From BRHc4a sp049323755 (GTDB lineage Bacteria; Bacillota; Desulfotomaculia; Desulfotomaculales; Desulfocucumaceae), in assembly GCA_049323755.1 (NCBI GenBank), contig JBMOPE010000018.1, forward strand, positions 124,001 to 188,000: a DNA stretch of 64,000 bases, given 5' to 3'. Of the stretch, positions 1 through 9,388 are shown piece after piece (positions within the stretch are counted from its first letter, which is position 1; every line of letters starts with the position of its first letter). The position numbers and the translations under genes are program-made. The notes under the pieces are model-generated. The model ran no database searches and was not told the origin of the DNA. It saw only the letters and a program-made list of their open reading frames with translations.

Positions 1-3000
1 GGGACGGGTGCTGCTCCACTCCGCCATGCTTGAGCTTGGCGGTTTGAAAGAAATGATTACCCGCGCGGTGGATATTTTGAAGTATGCATCAGGTCTTGAA
101 AAGTATCGTAACGTATACCTTGAAGACCTGACCGGCCTGAATGCGCTGTTGAAGGTCTGCTCAGATGAAGGCAGCACAAAATGGGATGCGGTTTATGGAG
201 CGCTCCAGAGATTTGAATTCAGCCGCCTGCCTTCCGCAGGCAGGGAAGCCGACAGGGAAAAGCAGGAGTATGTTAAAAAAATACGGGATGATGCTAAGGC
301 CGGGATAAAGAAAATAAAGGATAAAAAATTTACTGCCGGTTCCGCTGAAATACTAAACGACCTGAAGGCCATGTACCCGATGATGAAGTGCCTGGCAGGG
401 CTGGTTTCAGATTTTAGCAAAAGATACGCTGCAAAAAAAAGTAAAAAATCGGTGGTTGATTTTAACGACCTGGAACACTTCTGTCTTGAAATACTGTCCG
501 ATCAGGATGAGCATGGGGGCATCAGGCCCTCAAAGGCGGCCCTGGGCTACCGGGAGCGCTATGCTGAAGTTCTTGTGGACGAGTATCAGGACAGCAACCT
601 GATACAGGAAATAATAATAAATATGGTTTCGCAGGCAGACTCCCAAAAGCCCAATGTGTTTATGGTGGGAGATGTTAAGCAGAGCATATACAGGTTCAGG
701 CAGGCGAAGCCGGAGCTGTTTCTTGATAAGTACAACAGCTATTCCGCGGAGAAAGGAAATCCCTTCAGAAAAATATTGCTGTTCAAGAATTTCAGAAGCC
801 GTAAAGAGGTAGTGGATGCCGTAAATTTCATTTTCCGCCAGATCATGTCTGTAAGTGTGGGAGAACTGGATTATACCGGTATTGAAGCCTTAAATCCCGG
901 AGCGGCTTTCGCTGAAAATGACAGGGAAACAACCGTGGCCGGGGGAGAGGTGGAGTTTCATCTTATTCAGACCGGTGGCAGCGGGGATATTATTTTTGAG
1001 GAAGAGCCAGCCGACGAAGAAAAGGAATCCGGAGAAGAACAGCTTGATGATGAGGAAATGCTGGACAGTATTCAGTGTGAGGCGCGGCTGGCCGCCAAAA
1101 GAATAAGGGAGCTTATGCGGCCGGATGAGCACGGTAGAGAGTTCTGCGTTTTTGATAAAGGTCTAAAGGAATACCGGAGGGTAGACTACAGGGATATAGT
1201 CATCCTTTTACGCACAATGAGGAAATGGTCTGATGTATTTCTGGAGGAGCTGGCCATACAGGGAATTCCGGCCTTTGCCGATACAGGGACCGGCTTTTTT
1301 AAAACCTCCGAAGTGCAGGTGATTCTGTCGCTGCTGCAAATAATAGACAACCCCCTGCAGGATATTCCCCTGCTATCGGTGCTCAGGTCTCCTATCGCTT
1401 CCTTTTCCACCGATGAACTGGCGGAGCTGCGCCTGGCTGACAGAAGGGCATCACTTTATAATGCCTTGCAGATATTGGCACAGGGCGGTGAAATTCCTGC
1501 TTCAAAGAAGGCAGCCTCATTTTTTAATGACCTGCAAAGGTGGAGGGACATGTCTCTGTATATGTCCACCGACCAGCTGCTGTGGCAGCTCTACAATGAG
1601 ACAGGCTACTACGGAACGGTGGGGGCAATGCCGGCAGGAGAGCAGCGGCAGGCCAATTTGCGCATTTTGTTTGAGAGGGCCAGGCAATTTGAGGAAACCA
1701 GCTACAAAGGGCTGTTCAATTTTATAAACTTTGCCGATAAATTAAAAAGCGGCAAGGGGGACATGGGAAGCGCCAAAATACTTGGCGAGAATGACAATGT
1801 GGTGCGTATTATGAGCATCCACAAAAGCAAGGGCCTGGAATTCCCGGTGGTGATCCTTTCCGGCTGCGGGAAGAAATTCAACCTGCAGGACATGAATAAA
1901 AGCATTCTGCTCCACCAGGAGCTTGGCCTCGGCCCTGATGTGGTTGACCACAGGCGAAGGCTTTCCTACCCGTCCGCCCCAAAGCAGGCTATTAGGGAAA
2001 AGCTGAAAGCAGAAACCCTTTCCGAGGAAATAAGGATACTCTACGTGGCGTTGACCAGGGCGCGCGAAAAGCTGATTATTACAGGGGCGGTCAGCGATGT
2101 CCCGAAGGCTGTGGCAAAATGGGCCAGGTGTTCCGGCATCCCGGAGGATAAGCTGCCGGCTTATGAAATGATAAAGGGCGGCAGATATATTGACTGGATT
2201 GGACCTGCACTGCTAAGACACAAAGACTGCGGGGCCTTAAGGGAAAGTGCCGGAATGGGAAGCCTTTTCAATGAGCTTTTAATTGAAGACCCATCGGTAT
2301 GGGGTATCCGGATATGGAATAAAGGCGATGTGCTGAGCGCAAAAAACGATAAAGAAAATGACGAAGGCCAATTTCTACAGTGGCTGGACGGTCTGGAGAC
2401 TGCCGGGGAAATATATGAGCGCCTGGAAGAAGTAGCCGGAAGACTCGGCTGGGAATACCCGTACAAAAAGGCCTCGCAGGTGCCTGCCAAGGTTTCGGTA
2501 ACCGAGCTGAAAAGACGTTTTGACTCGGAGCTTGTGGAGGGGGCCGGCACCTTTTCTGAGAGCCTTCCGGCGCTGGTCAAAAAGCCTTTATTCCTTGAGG
2601 AGAAGAAAGGCCTAAGCGCCGCAGAGGCCGGAACCGTCCTGCACTTTGTTATGCAGCGCATTAATTATAAACAGGCTGATATTAAAGCCCAGGTAGATGA
2701 AATGGTTGTAAAGGACCTGCTTACAGAGCAGCAGGCCCAAAGCGTGGACCCGGAAAAAATCCGGCGTTTCCTGGAGTCACCCCTGGGGCTAAGGCTCCTT
2801 GCCTCGGACAGTGTACACCGGGAAGTGCCGTTCAATATGGAAATACCCTGCCGGGAGTTGTACCCGGATATGCAGGATGAGGCCTGCCAGGGAGAGACGC
2901 TGCTGCTGCAGGGGGTTATCGACTGTTATTTTGAAGAAGCCGATGGAATTGTATTGCTGGACTATAAAACCGACTATGCGCCCGCCGGCAGGGTGGAGGC

Positions 3001-3124
3001 CGTCAGGGAGAGGTACAGGCCGCAGATTGGCTATTACTCACGGGCACTGGAGCTGCTGACAGGGAAGAGGGTTAAGGGGAAATATATCTATCTTTTCTGG
3101 AATGGGGAAGTGCTGGAGTATTAA
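1..3124 (+). CDS. addA: ATP-dependent helicase/nuclease subunit A (AddA), 5' end outside window
   Basis: This is the helicase-nuclease subunit that processes double-strand ends for recombination with AddB. The frame is open from the first bases, so the roughly 200 N-terminal residues carrying the Walker A motif lie upstream; about 1040 residues are present, against about 1240 for the family. Counting from the GTG at 8, visible UvrD-type motifs are the DEYQDSN box (D191), GDVKQSIYRFR, FKNFRSRKEV, SIHKSKGLEFPVV and LYVALTRARE. The C-terminal RecB-like nuclease domain has AGTVLHFVMQ, GVIDCYFE and LLDYKTDY, so the nuclease residues look intact. sbcD follows after 35 bases, suggesting one repair operon, probably with addB upstream. 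Identification is firm. Confidence 0.97.
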   Translation, partial: GRVLLHSAMLELGGLKEMITRAVDILKYASGLEKYRNVYLEDLTGLNALLKVCSDEGSTKWDAVYGALQRFEFSRLPSAGREADREKQEYVKKIRDDAKAGIKKIKDKKFTAGSAEILNDLKAMYPMMKCLAGLVSDFSKRYAAKKSKKSVVDFNDLEHFCLEILSDQDEHGGIRPSKAALGYRERYAEVLVDEYQDSNLIQEIIINMVSQADSQKPNVFMVGDVKQSIYRFRQAKPELFLDKYNSYSAEKGNPFRKILLFKNFRSRKEVVDAVNFIFRQIMSVSVGELDYTGIEALNPGAAFAENDRETTVAGGEVEFHLIQTGGSGDIIFEEEPADEEKESGEEQLDDEEMLDSIQCEARLAAKRIRELMRPDEHGREFCVFDKGLKEYRRVDYRDIVILLRTMRKWSDVFLEELAIQGIPAFADTGTGFFKTSEVQVILSLLQIIDNPLQDIPLLSVLRSPIASFSTDELAELRLADRRASLYNALQILAQGGEIPASKKAASFFNDLQRWRDMSLYMSTDQLLWQLYNETGYYGTVGAMPAGEQRQANLRILFERARQFEETSYKGLFNFINFADKLKSGKGDMGSAKILGENDNVVRIMSIHKSKGLEFPVVILSGCGKKFNLQDMNKSILLHQELGLGPDVVDHRRRLSYPSAPKQAIREKLKAETLSEEIRILYVALTRAREKLIITGAVSDVPKAVAKWARCSGIPEDKLPAYEMIKGGRYIDWIGPALLRHKDCGALRESAGMGSLFNELLIEDPSVWGIRIWNKGDVLSAKNDKENDEGQFLQWLDGLETAGEIYERLEEVAGRLGWEYPYKKASQVPAKVSVTELKRRFDSELVEGAGTFSESLPALVKKPLFLEEKKGLSAAEAGTVLHFVMQRINYKQADIKAQVDEMVVKDLLTEQQAQSVDPEKIRRFLESPLGLRLLASDSVHREVPFNMEIPCRELYPDMQDEACQGETLLLQGVIDCYFEEADGIVLLDYKTDYAPAGRVEAVRERYRPQIGYYSRALELLTGKRVKGKYIYLFWNGEVLEY

Positions 3125-3159
3125 CTTTATGTCTTTATTGAAGCAATAGGAGGACTTTA

Positions 3160-4431
3160 ATGCGCATACTGCACACATCCGACTGGCACCTGGGTAAGAC
3201 ACTGGAGCACATAAGCCGCATTGATGAGCAGAGGGAGTTTGTGGACTGCCTGTGCAAAACGGCGGAGGAAGAGGCTGTTGATCTTATACTGGTGGCCGGT
3301 GATATTTACGATACATACAATCCCTCTGCCGCGGCAGAGGAACTTTTTTATGAGGCAGTTGACAGGCTGAGTGGCAGGGGGAAGAGGGCGGTTGTCGTGA
3401 TTGCGGGAAATCATGACAATCCGGAGAGGCTTTGTGCGGCCAGCCCCCTGGCCTATAAAAGCGGCATCATCCTCCTGGGCTATCCCGGCAGTGATGCCGG
3501 AGCCTATAAAATAAGCGGCGGAAGTATAAAGATAACCGAATCCGGGCCCGGCTGGCTGGAGCTGTCTGTTCCCGGCTGTAATCATAGCGCCGTCATCATT
3601 ACCCTTCCGTACCCATCTGAGTCCCGACTGGAGGAGGTGCTTTCCCTTCAGGCCGATGAGGGTATTCTCCAGAAGGCCTATTCCGAAAAAATAGGCAGCA
3701 TTTTTTCATCTCTTGGGCGTAAATTCAGAGGTGACACGGTAAACCTGGCGGTGGGGCACCTTTTCCTCAGGGGAGGAAAGGAGTCGGAGTCCGAAAGAAC
3801 CCTGCAGGTGGGAGGGGCCTTGACGGTTGATTCCGGGGTTTTGCCTGACAGGGCGCAATTTGTTGCCCTGGGTCATTTGCACCGCCCGCAGGAGATCAAG
3901 GGGGCGCCCTGCCCTGCCTATTATTCCGGATCGCCTTTGGCCTACAGCTTTTCAGAGGCTGACTACAGCAAGGCGGTATATATAATTGATGCCGTTCCTG
4001 GAAAAAAGGCGGAAATAAAGACTGTCTATCTTGACTGCGGGAAACCTCTCAGGAGATGGGTTGCGGAAGAGGGAATCGGGCAGGCTATCCGTTGGTGTGA
4101 AGAAGGCAGAGATCAAAATGCCTGGATTGACCTGGAAATTGTGACCGGCAGGGTCTTAACCGCTGAAGAGCAGAAACGGATTCGTACTTTAAATCCTGGC
4201 ATCATTAACATACGGCCCAGGCTGATAACAGAAGCTGCTGAAGCTCTCAGCCCTCAGGGCAGGGAGGGCAGGAAGATTGACGAGCTGTTCAGGGATTATT
4301 TCAAATACAGGATGGGGCTGGAAATACCACAGGAGCTGATGGGTGCATTCCTTGAGGTTTTACATGAAGAGGACGGGGAGCCGGACAGTTTGATGGGCGG
4401 AGGTGTCGCGGATGAGACCGAAGCTTCTTGA
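3160..4431 (+). CDS. sbcD: Exonuclease SbcCD, subunit D (Mre11-type nuclease)
   Basis: This is the nuclease subunit of SbcCD, which cleaves hairpins and protein-blocked DNA ends. The 423 residues show the Mn-binding phosphoesterase motifs in order: SDWHLG (residue 7 on), GDIYD (about 47), GNHDN (about 84) and GHLHRP (about 237), followed by the SbcD C-terminal region. The ATG at 3160 has an AGGAGG ribosome site 7 bases upstream. The 3' end overlaps the start of sbcC by 20 bases, so the two are translationally coupled as expected for partners of one complex. Length and motifs are typical for the family. Confidence 0.97.
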   Translation: MRILHTSDWHLGKTLEHISRIDEQREFVDCLCKTAEEEAVDLILVAGDIYDTYNPSAAAEELFYEAVDRLSGRGKRAVVVIAGNHDNPERLCAASPLAYKSGIILLGYPGSDAGAYKISGGSIKITESGPGWLELSVPGCNHSAVIITLPYPSESRLEEVLSLQADEGILQKAYSEKIGSIFSSLGRKFRGDTVNLAVGHLFLRGGKESESERTLQVGGALTVDSGVLPDRAQFVALGHLHRPQEIKGAPCPAYYSGSPLAYSFSEADYSKAVYIIDAVPGKKAEIKTVYLDCGKPLRRWVAEEGIGQAIRWCEEGRDQNAWIDLEIVTGRVLTAEEQKRIRTLNPGIINIRPRLITEAAEALSPQGREGRKIDELFRDYFKYRMGLEIPQELMGAFLEVLHEEDGEPDSLMGGGVADETEAS

Positions 4432-7400
4432 AATAGAAGGGCTGCAAAGCTTTCGTGAGGTCCAGAAAATTGATTTTGACACTTTGGGAGAAACAGGCCT
4501 GTTTGGTATATTCGGTCCCACCGGCAGCGGCAAGTCCACTGTGCTGGACGCCATCACCTTTGCATTGTACGGCAGGGTAAAGAGGGCCGAGAGGGGCACC
4601 CAGGGCATTATTAATACAAATCTGAGCACCGCCAGGGTGTCCTTTACCTTTGAGCTTATTAAAGGCAGCAGCAGAAAGACCTACCGGGCTGAAAGGACCT
4701 ACAGGAGGAAGAAGGGATCGGATAATTCCTGTGAGCCTAAAGTTGCCCGGCTGATAGAAGTCACCCCGGTGGGTGAAATCCCGCTGTGTGACAAAGCCTC
4801 CGAGGTCAGCAGCCATATTGAGGAATTGCTGGGGCTGGGCCACGACGACTTTACCCGGGCGGTGGTGCTGCCCCAGAACAGCTTTCAGGAATTTCTCCTG
4901 CTGGATAATGCAAAAAAGAGAGAAATGCTTGAGAGGATTTTCTATCTTGAAGAGTATGGAAAGCAGCTGTGGGAAAAGTTAAACAGGAAAATGTCAAGGC
5001 TTAAAAGCAGGATTGACAGGCTGTCAGGAGAATTGTCCGCCTATGCGGACGCCTCGGACCAAGCCCTGGAGGAAGCCCAAAAGGCCATGGAGGCTGCTGT
5101 GTCGGAAAGGGCCCGGGCTGAAGAAGATCTAAGGGCGCTGGCTGCTAAATATAACGAGGCGAAAGATGTATGGCAGCTTGTTCAGGATCTAGACTTTATC
5201 AATCATAAGGAACAGCAGCAGATAAGTGCCGGAGAGGCTGTCAGCGAGAAGAGGGTGCAGCTTGAAAAGGCGGTTAAAGCAGACGGGCTGCTGGAAATGA
5301 TCGGTAAAAACAATGAGCTGTCCTCTAAGCTTAACGAGACTGAAAAAAAGCTTAGGGAAGTTATGGACAGGCTGCCTGTTGTAGTTTTTGCTTTGGATGA
5401 GACCAGGCAAAAGTATGTGGCCATCAAAAGTGAGGCACTGACAGAACAACCAAAATTGGTGGGCCTTAAGGCGAGGCTTTTAGATGCCCTGGGTATTAAG
5501 GCAGAAATGAAGGCCGTAAGGGAAAAAATAAATGAGCTTCAGACAGCGGCTATGAAGTTAAGAAATGAAATTACCAACAAGGACGGGGCTATCGGTAGGG
5601 AAACAAAGGGGCTGGAGGAGCTGGAGCAGGCCTTAAGCCGGTTTCGCCTGGAAATGGAGACTTTGAGAACTGATCCGGAATACAGGCAGCAGATCCATGA
5701 GGGAGCAAGGCTTGAAAATGAGGTGAAGGCCCTCGGGGAAAATGTAAATGATCTCAATATAAAAGCAGGAGAGCTGACTGGCGTTGTTGCCGGGCTGGAG
5801 AAGAAGCTTGATCAGATAAAAGAAAAAATTTCACTGTCTCTAAAAGCTTTGGACCACTTGAATGCGGAAAAACAAAAGCATGAGGGCTCAATGCCGGAAG
5901 ACAGGAATTCAATTTTGCAATACCGGGAAAGGCTTCTTTCATTTAAGGCGGCTTACGATGTTTTAAAGCTCAGAAGGAATGAACTGGAGGGGATGAATTC
6001 CAGGCTTGCCAGGCAGCAGTCAACCCTGGGGAAATATACAGAAAAAATTCTGGCTCTGGAAAAGGGTAAAGCAAAAGCCGGGGCGCTTCATGAACAGTCC
6101 AGGCTGGAATTGGAGCAGGCAGTCAGGGCGATGGACCGGAATACTGCCTATTTGCTATCCAAAAATTTGAAAGAAGGCGAGGCATGTCCGGTTTGTGGCT
6201 CGGAGCGTCATCCCAACCCTGCCCGGGCAGACGGAACTGAGTTGGCGGTGCTTGAGCAGCAGGTGGAGATTGCCGGAAAACGGCTTGCTGATGCTGAAAA
6301 AGCTCTAAAAGACGTGGAAAAAGAATACCTTGTCATGGGCGAGCAGATAAAAGCCTTAAACGATCAGATTGGTCAGTCTGCACAGGAACTGGAGCTGAAA
6401 ACAAGGGAATACGGCGCTGCACAACTGGAGCTGCCTGATGAATTACGTTCCCTGGAGCTGGAACAATTACGTTTCGAGCTGGACAGGATGAGCGGCTTAA
6501 GTGCCGAAAAGCTCAAAGCCATTGAGGCCTGGGAGAAAAAGCAGGAAGAATACAGGGTGGAGCTTCAAAGAATAAATGATCAGCTTTCCAGGGACAGCCT
6601 GGTAGAAAGCGGAATAGTAGCTGAGCTGAAAGTAAACCGGGAAAACAGGGAGCAGTCGGAAAATGCCCTGAAGGCTGCAAATAAAAAATATCAGGAAAAA
6701 CATAAGCTGTACCTGGAATTTTTACAGCATCACAAAATTGAAAGCGTAACCTCCGAACTGAAAAGATTTGCAGAAAATGACCATAAAATGAACCTGCTCC
6801 AAAAACAAATGGATGAGAGGCAGCAATCGTTAAATAAAAAGAGAATTCTTCTGGAACAATTGAAGGAAGAGATCCGGCTGTTAAAAAATGAAGATGTAAG
6901 AGTCGAGGCTGACAGCAGTAATTTTGTAAAGCAAATAGCTGAAAAGGAATTCAAGCTGAAGGAACTTGCCGGAGATGCAAATATTGAAGAACAAATCAAT
7001 CTTATAGATGAAAAGCTTGAGGAGTTTTTAAAGCTGGAAGGGCACTATCAGGAACGTTTAAAAGCCCTGGAAACACAGAATAATGAACTGACTGCCCTAA
7101 AATCAACGCTGGATAATCAAAGGGATATCTATGCAGGGAGCCTTAAGAACGAGGAAGACAGGCTGCAAAGCGCACTCCTGGAAAAAGGTTTTATAGACAG
7201 CACTGAAGTGGAAAAATCCATAATACCAAAAGAAAAGCAAAAGATCCTATACGATGAAATTCATCAATTTGAGCAGGCCGAAAGAAATATACAGGCCCAA
7301 AAGGGCATGCTTTTAAGTAAGCTGGATTCCCGCAGCATTACAGAAGGGGAATGGAATCATTTAAGTGATGCGTATCAGAAAATGGTAGTATTAAAGGAAG

Positions 7401-8032
7401 AATGCGTTTCCCTCAGCGAGGTTGCCAGGAATAATTTTAATACTTTATTGGAAAGGCATGGCAGGTGGGTGGCTTTAAATAAAATTTACAGCGGGCTAAC
7501 CGGCAAATACGGCCTCTTTGAGCAAATCCAGAGGCTTCTGAGGGCCGAAAGAGGGAAGGACAATAGCTTTATTGATTTTATAGCGGAAGAAAGGCTTCGC
7601 TATGTTGCCGCAAAAGCCTCCGAAACACTGGGAGTGATGACAAGATATAAGTATGCGCTGGAGTTGGATACCGATGCCGGTTTTATTATAAGGGATAATG
7701 CAAACGGAGGAGTCCACCGGATGGTTAACTCGCTGTCAGGTGGAGAAACCTTTCTTACCTCATTATCCCTTGCGCTGGCCCTGTCGGATCAGATACAGCT
7801 GAAAGGGCAGAGCCCGCTGGAGTTCTTCTTTCTTGACGAGGGCTTTGGCACCCTGGACAACAATCTGCTGGATACCGTCATTGACTCTCTTGAGCGCCTG
7901 AGTAAAAAGGAGAGGGTAATAGGAATCATCAGTCATGTGCCGGAGCTTAAAAGCAGGATTGCCAGGAGGCTGATTGTTGATCCGCCCTCCTCCCGGGGAG
8001 ACGGCAGCAGGGTATGGATTGAAAAAGCATAG
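4412..8032 (+). CDS. sbcC: Exonuclease SbcCD, subunit C (Rad50-type ATPase)
   Basis: This is the SMC-like ATPase partner of SbcD. The 1206-residue protein has an N-terminal Walker A (GPTGSGKST), a very long coiled coil, a central zinc hook CPVCG (C592 and C595), the return coiled coil, then the ABC signature LSGGE and Walker B FFFLDEGFGTLD near the C-terminus. An in-frame GTG exists at 4403, but the GGAGG at 4399-4403 sits 8 bases before the ATG at 4412, which decides the start. It overlaps sbcD by 20 bases. No clear terminator follows. Identification is firm. Confidence 0.97.
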   Translation: MRPKLLEIEGLQSFREVQKIDFDTLGETGLFGIFGPTGSGKSTVLDAITFALYGRVKRAERGTQGIINTNLSTARVSFTFELIKGSSRKTYRAERTYRRKKGSDNSCEPKVARLIEVTPVGEIPLCDKASEVSSHIEELLGLGHDDFTRAVVLPQNSFQEFLLLDNAKKREMLERIFYLEEYGKQLWEKLNRKMSRLKSRIDRLSGELSAYADASDQALEEAQKAMEAAVSERARAEEDLRALAAKYNEAKDVWQLVQDLDFINHKEQQQISAGEAVSEKRVQLEKAVKADGLLEMIGKNNELSSKLNETEKKLREVMDRLPVVVFALDETRQKYVAIKSEALTEQPKLVGLKARLLDALGIKAEMKAVREKINELQTAAMKLRNEITNKDGAIGRETKGLEELEQALSRFRLEMETLRTDPEYRQQIHEGARLENEVKALGENVNDLNIKAGELTGVVAGLEKKLDQIKEKISLSLKALDHLNAEKQKHEGSMPEDRNSILQYRERLLSFKAAYDVLKLRRNELEGMNSRLARQQSTLGKYTEKILALEKGKAKAGALHEQSRLELEQAVRAMDRNTAYLLSKNLKEGEACPVCGSERHPNPARADGTELAVLEQQVEIAGKRLADAEKALKDVEKEYLVMGEQIKALNDQIGQSAQELELKTREYGAAQLELPDELRSLELEQLRFELDRMSGLSAEKLKAIEAWEKKQEEYRVELQRINDQLSRDSLVESGIVAELKVNRENREQSENALKAANKKYQEKHKLYLEFLQHHKIESVTSELKRFAENDHKMNLLQKQMDERQQSLNKKRILLEQLKEEIRLLKNEDVRVEADSSNFVKQIAEKEFKLKELAGDANIEEQINLIDEKLEEFLKLEGHYQERLKALETQNNELTALKSTLDNQRDIYAGSLKNEEDRLQSALLEKGFIDSTEVEKSIIPKEKQKILYDEIHQFEQAERNIQAQKGMLLSKLDSRSITEGEWNHLSDAYQKMVVLKEECVSLSEVARNNFNTLLERHGRWVALNKIYSGLTGKYGLFEQIQRLLRAERGKDNSFIDFIAEERLRYVAAKASETLGVMTRYKYALELDTDAGFIIRDNANGGVHRMVNSLSGGETFLTSLSLALALSDQIQLKGQSPLEFFFLDEGFGTLDNNLLDTVIDSLERLSKKERVIGIISHVPELKSRIARRLIVDPPSSRGDGSRVWIEKA

Positions 8033-8084
8033 GGCAGCTGCTTTCCGGCCAGCAGTCTGAATTCTTGCTTCTACTGAGAATACT

Positions 8085-8270
8085 GAATGTCTTTTTTAAG
8101 AACCACAGAGGCCACAGAGAACACAGAGAATTTGCTCTCAGGTAATTACTATGAGGTCAAAAACGAAAATAGATTAAAGAGAATTGTCCCCTTATTATAA
8201 AAAATTTTTAAAGCTTACAAGGAGGGCTTAAAATCTTTGTGTGCTCTGTGTTCTCTGTGGTTTTAAAAGG
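8085..8270. repeat. CACAGAG-type intergenic repeat, copy A
   Basis: The element is about 186 bp, with long imperfect inverted arms built from the 7-mer CACAGAG repeated every 9 bases (left arm about 8101-8129, right arm about 8237-8262 in reverse complement). A second copy with the same arms and a different centre lies at 44143-44340. It fills most of the 430-base gap between sbcC and hisG. No open frame is credible inside. It is probably a non-autonomous mobile repeat, since no transposase is visible. Confidence 0.8.
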
Positions 8271-8362
8271 ACCCATATTTTCATCCTCATTATTAGTGGC
8301 TGTTTTAATGACCCGGTTGGCTGGATTACTACCGTAAAGTAAATCCCTTAAGCAAAAAAGTA

Positions 8363-8391
8363 TTGACACCCTCCGGAAGTATATTTATACT
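8363..8391 (+). promoter_or_regulatory. Sigma-A promoter of hisG
   Basis: TTGACA at 8363-8368 and TATACT at 8386-8391 are separated by exactly 17 bases. The pair lies about 70 bases before the hisG start. A short inverted repeat (CGTTA...TAACG, about 8413-8428) follows and could be an operator; that part is a guess. Confidence 0.8.
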
Positions 8392-8463
8392 ATTTCTATA
8401 AACACTTTAGCGCGTTAAACTAATAACGTATTAATAAATTAAAGAAGGAGTTTGAGAATCGGG

Positions 8464-9336
8464 ATGAGTAAATTAAGACTTGGACTGCCTAAGGGGAGCC
8501 TACAGGAGGCCACGTTCCAGCTTTTTAAAAGGGCTGGCTTTAACATATCGGTAAGGAGCCGTTCGTATTTTCCGGTCATCGATGACCCTGAGCTGGAAAT
8601 AATACTCATGAGGGCCCAGGAAATACCCCGGTATGTAAACGAGGGAGTGCTGGATGCAGGATTAAGCGGCTATGACTGGATACTGGAAAATGATGCCGAC
8701 GTGGTGGAAGTGGCCGATCTGGTATACTCCAAGCAGACCAACAACCCCATCAGGCTGGTGCTGGCGGTGGCCAACGACAGCAATATAAAGACAGTAAAAG
8801 ACCTCCAGGGCAAAAGGATAGCCACCGAGCTGGTGAGGGTAACCAGGAAATTCCTGGAGGAAAACGATGTGGGCGCCATGGTGGAGTTTTCATACGGGGC
8901 CACCGAGGTAAAGGTTCCCGACCTGGTGGACGCCATTGCCGACCTTACGGAAACGGGCAGTTCGCTAAAGGCCAACAACCTCAGGATTATTGCCACCATA
9001 CTGACATCAAATACAAAGCTGCACGCCAACAAAAATTCCTGGAAGGACCCATGGAAGCGCGAGAAGCTGGAAAACCTCGCGGTACTTTTGCAGGGAGCCC
9101 TGCGGGCAGACTCACTGGTGGGGCTGAAAATGAATGTCCCAAAAGACCGGATAAATGATGTGCTTTCCGTTCTCCCCGCCATGAAGCACCCCACCGTCTC
9201 CCAGCTTTTCAACAGTGACTGGGTGGCCGTGGAGACCGTGCTGGACGAAAAAACCGCCCGTGACCTCATCCCCTCGCTGAGGAAGGCCGGGGCACAGGAT
9301 ATTATAGAGTATCCGCTGAATAAGGTGATACCTTAA
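8464..9336 (+). CDS. hisG: ATP phosphoribosyltransferase, long form (HisG)
   Basis: HisG catalyses the first step of histidine synthesis, condensing ATP with PRPP to phosphoribosyl-ATP. The 290-residue protein starts with the family's LRLGLPKGSL and has the bilobed catalytic domain with the PRPP-binding stretch around ADLTETGSSLKAN. It also carries the C-terminal regulatory domain of the long form, which binds histidine and does not need HisZ. A TTG at 8452 is in frame but only one base from the AAGGAG, so the ATG at 8464 is preferred, although its 13-base spacing is long. It stands alone with its own promoter and no other his gene nearby, which is unusual. Confidence 0.93.
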   Translation: MSKLRLGLPKGSLQEATFQLFKRAGFNISVRSRSYFPVIDDPELEIILMRAQEIPRYVNEGVLDAGLSGYDWILENDADVVEVADLVYSKQTNNPIRLVLAVANDSNIKTVKDLQGKRIATELVRVTRKFLEENDVGAMVEFSYGATEVKVPDLVDAIADLTETGSSLKANNLRIIATILTSNTKLHANKNSWKDPWKREKLENLAVLLQGALRADSLVGLKMNVPKDRINDVLSVLPAMKHPTVSQLFNSDWVAVETVLDEKTARDLIPSLRKAGAQDIIEYPLNKVIP

Positions 9337-9388
9337 TAGAGTTTGGGGTTAGAAGCTTGAAGTTGGATTTATTACAAGACACCTTCTG

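Noticed and set aside
2161..2661. Long open frame opposite addA (166 codons, minus strand).
   Set aside because: It lies fully within a conserved coding region on the other strand and has no recognisable domain.
8670..9269. Open frame of 199 codons opposite hisG.
   Set aside because: It is a shadow of hisG, rich in Ser/Thr/Ala as expected for an antisense frame of a G+C-rich gene.
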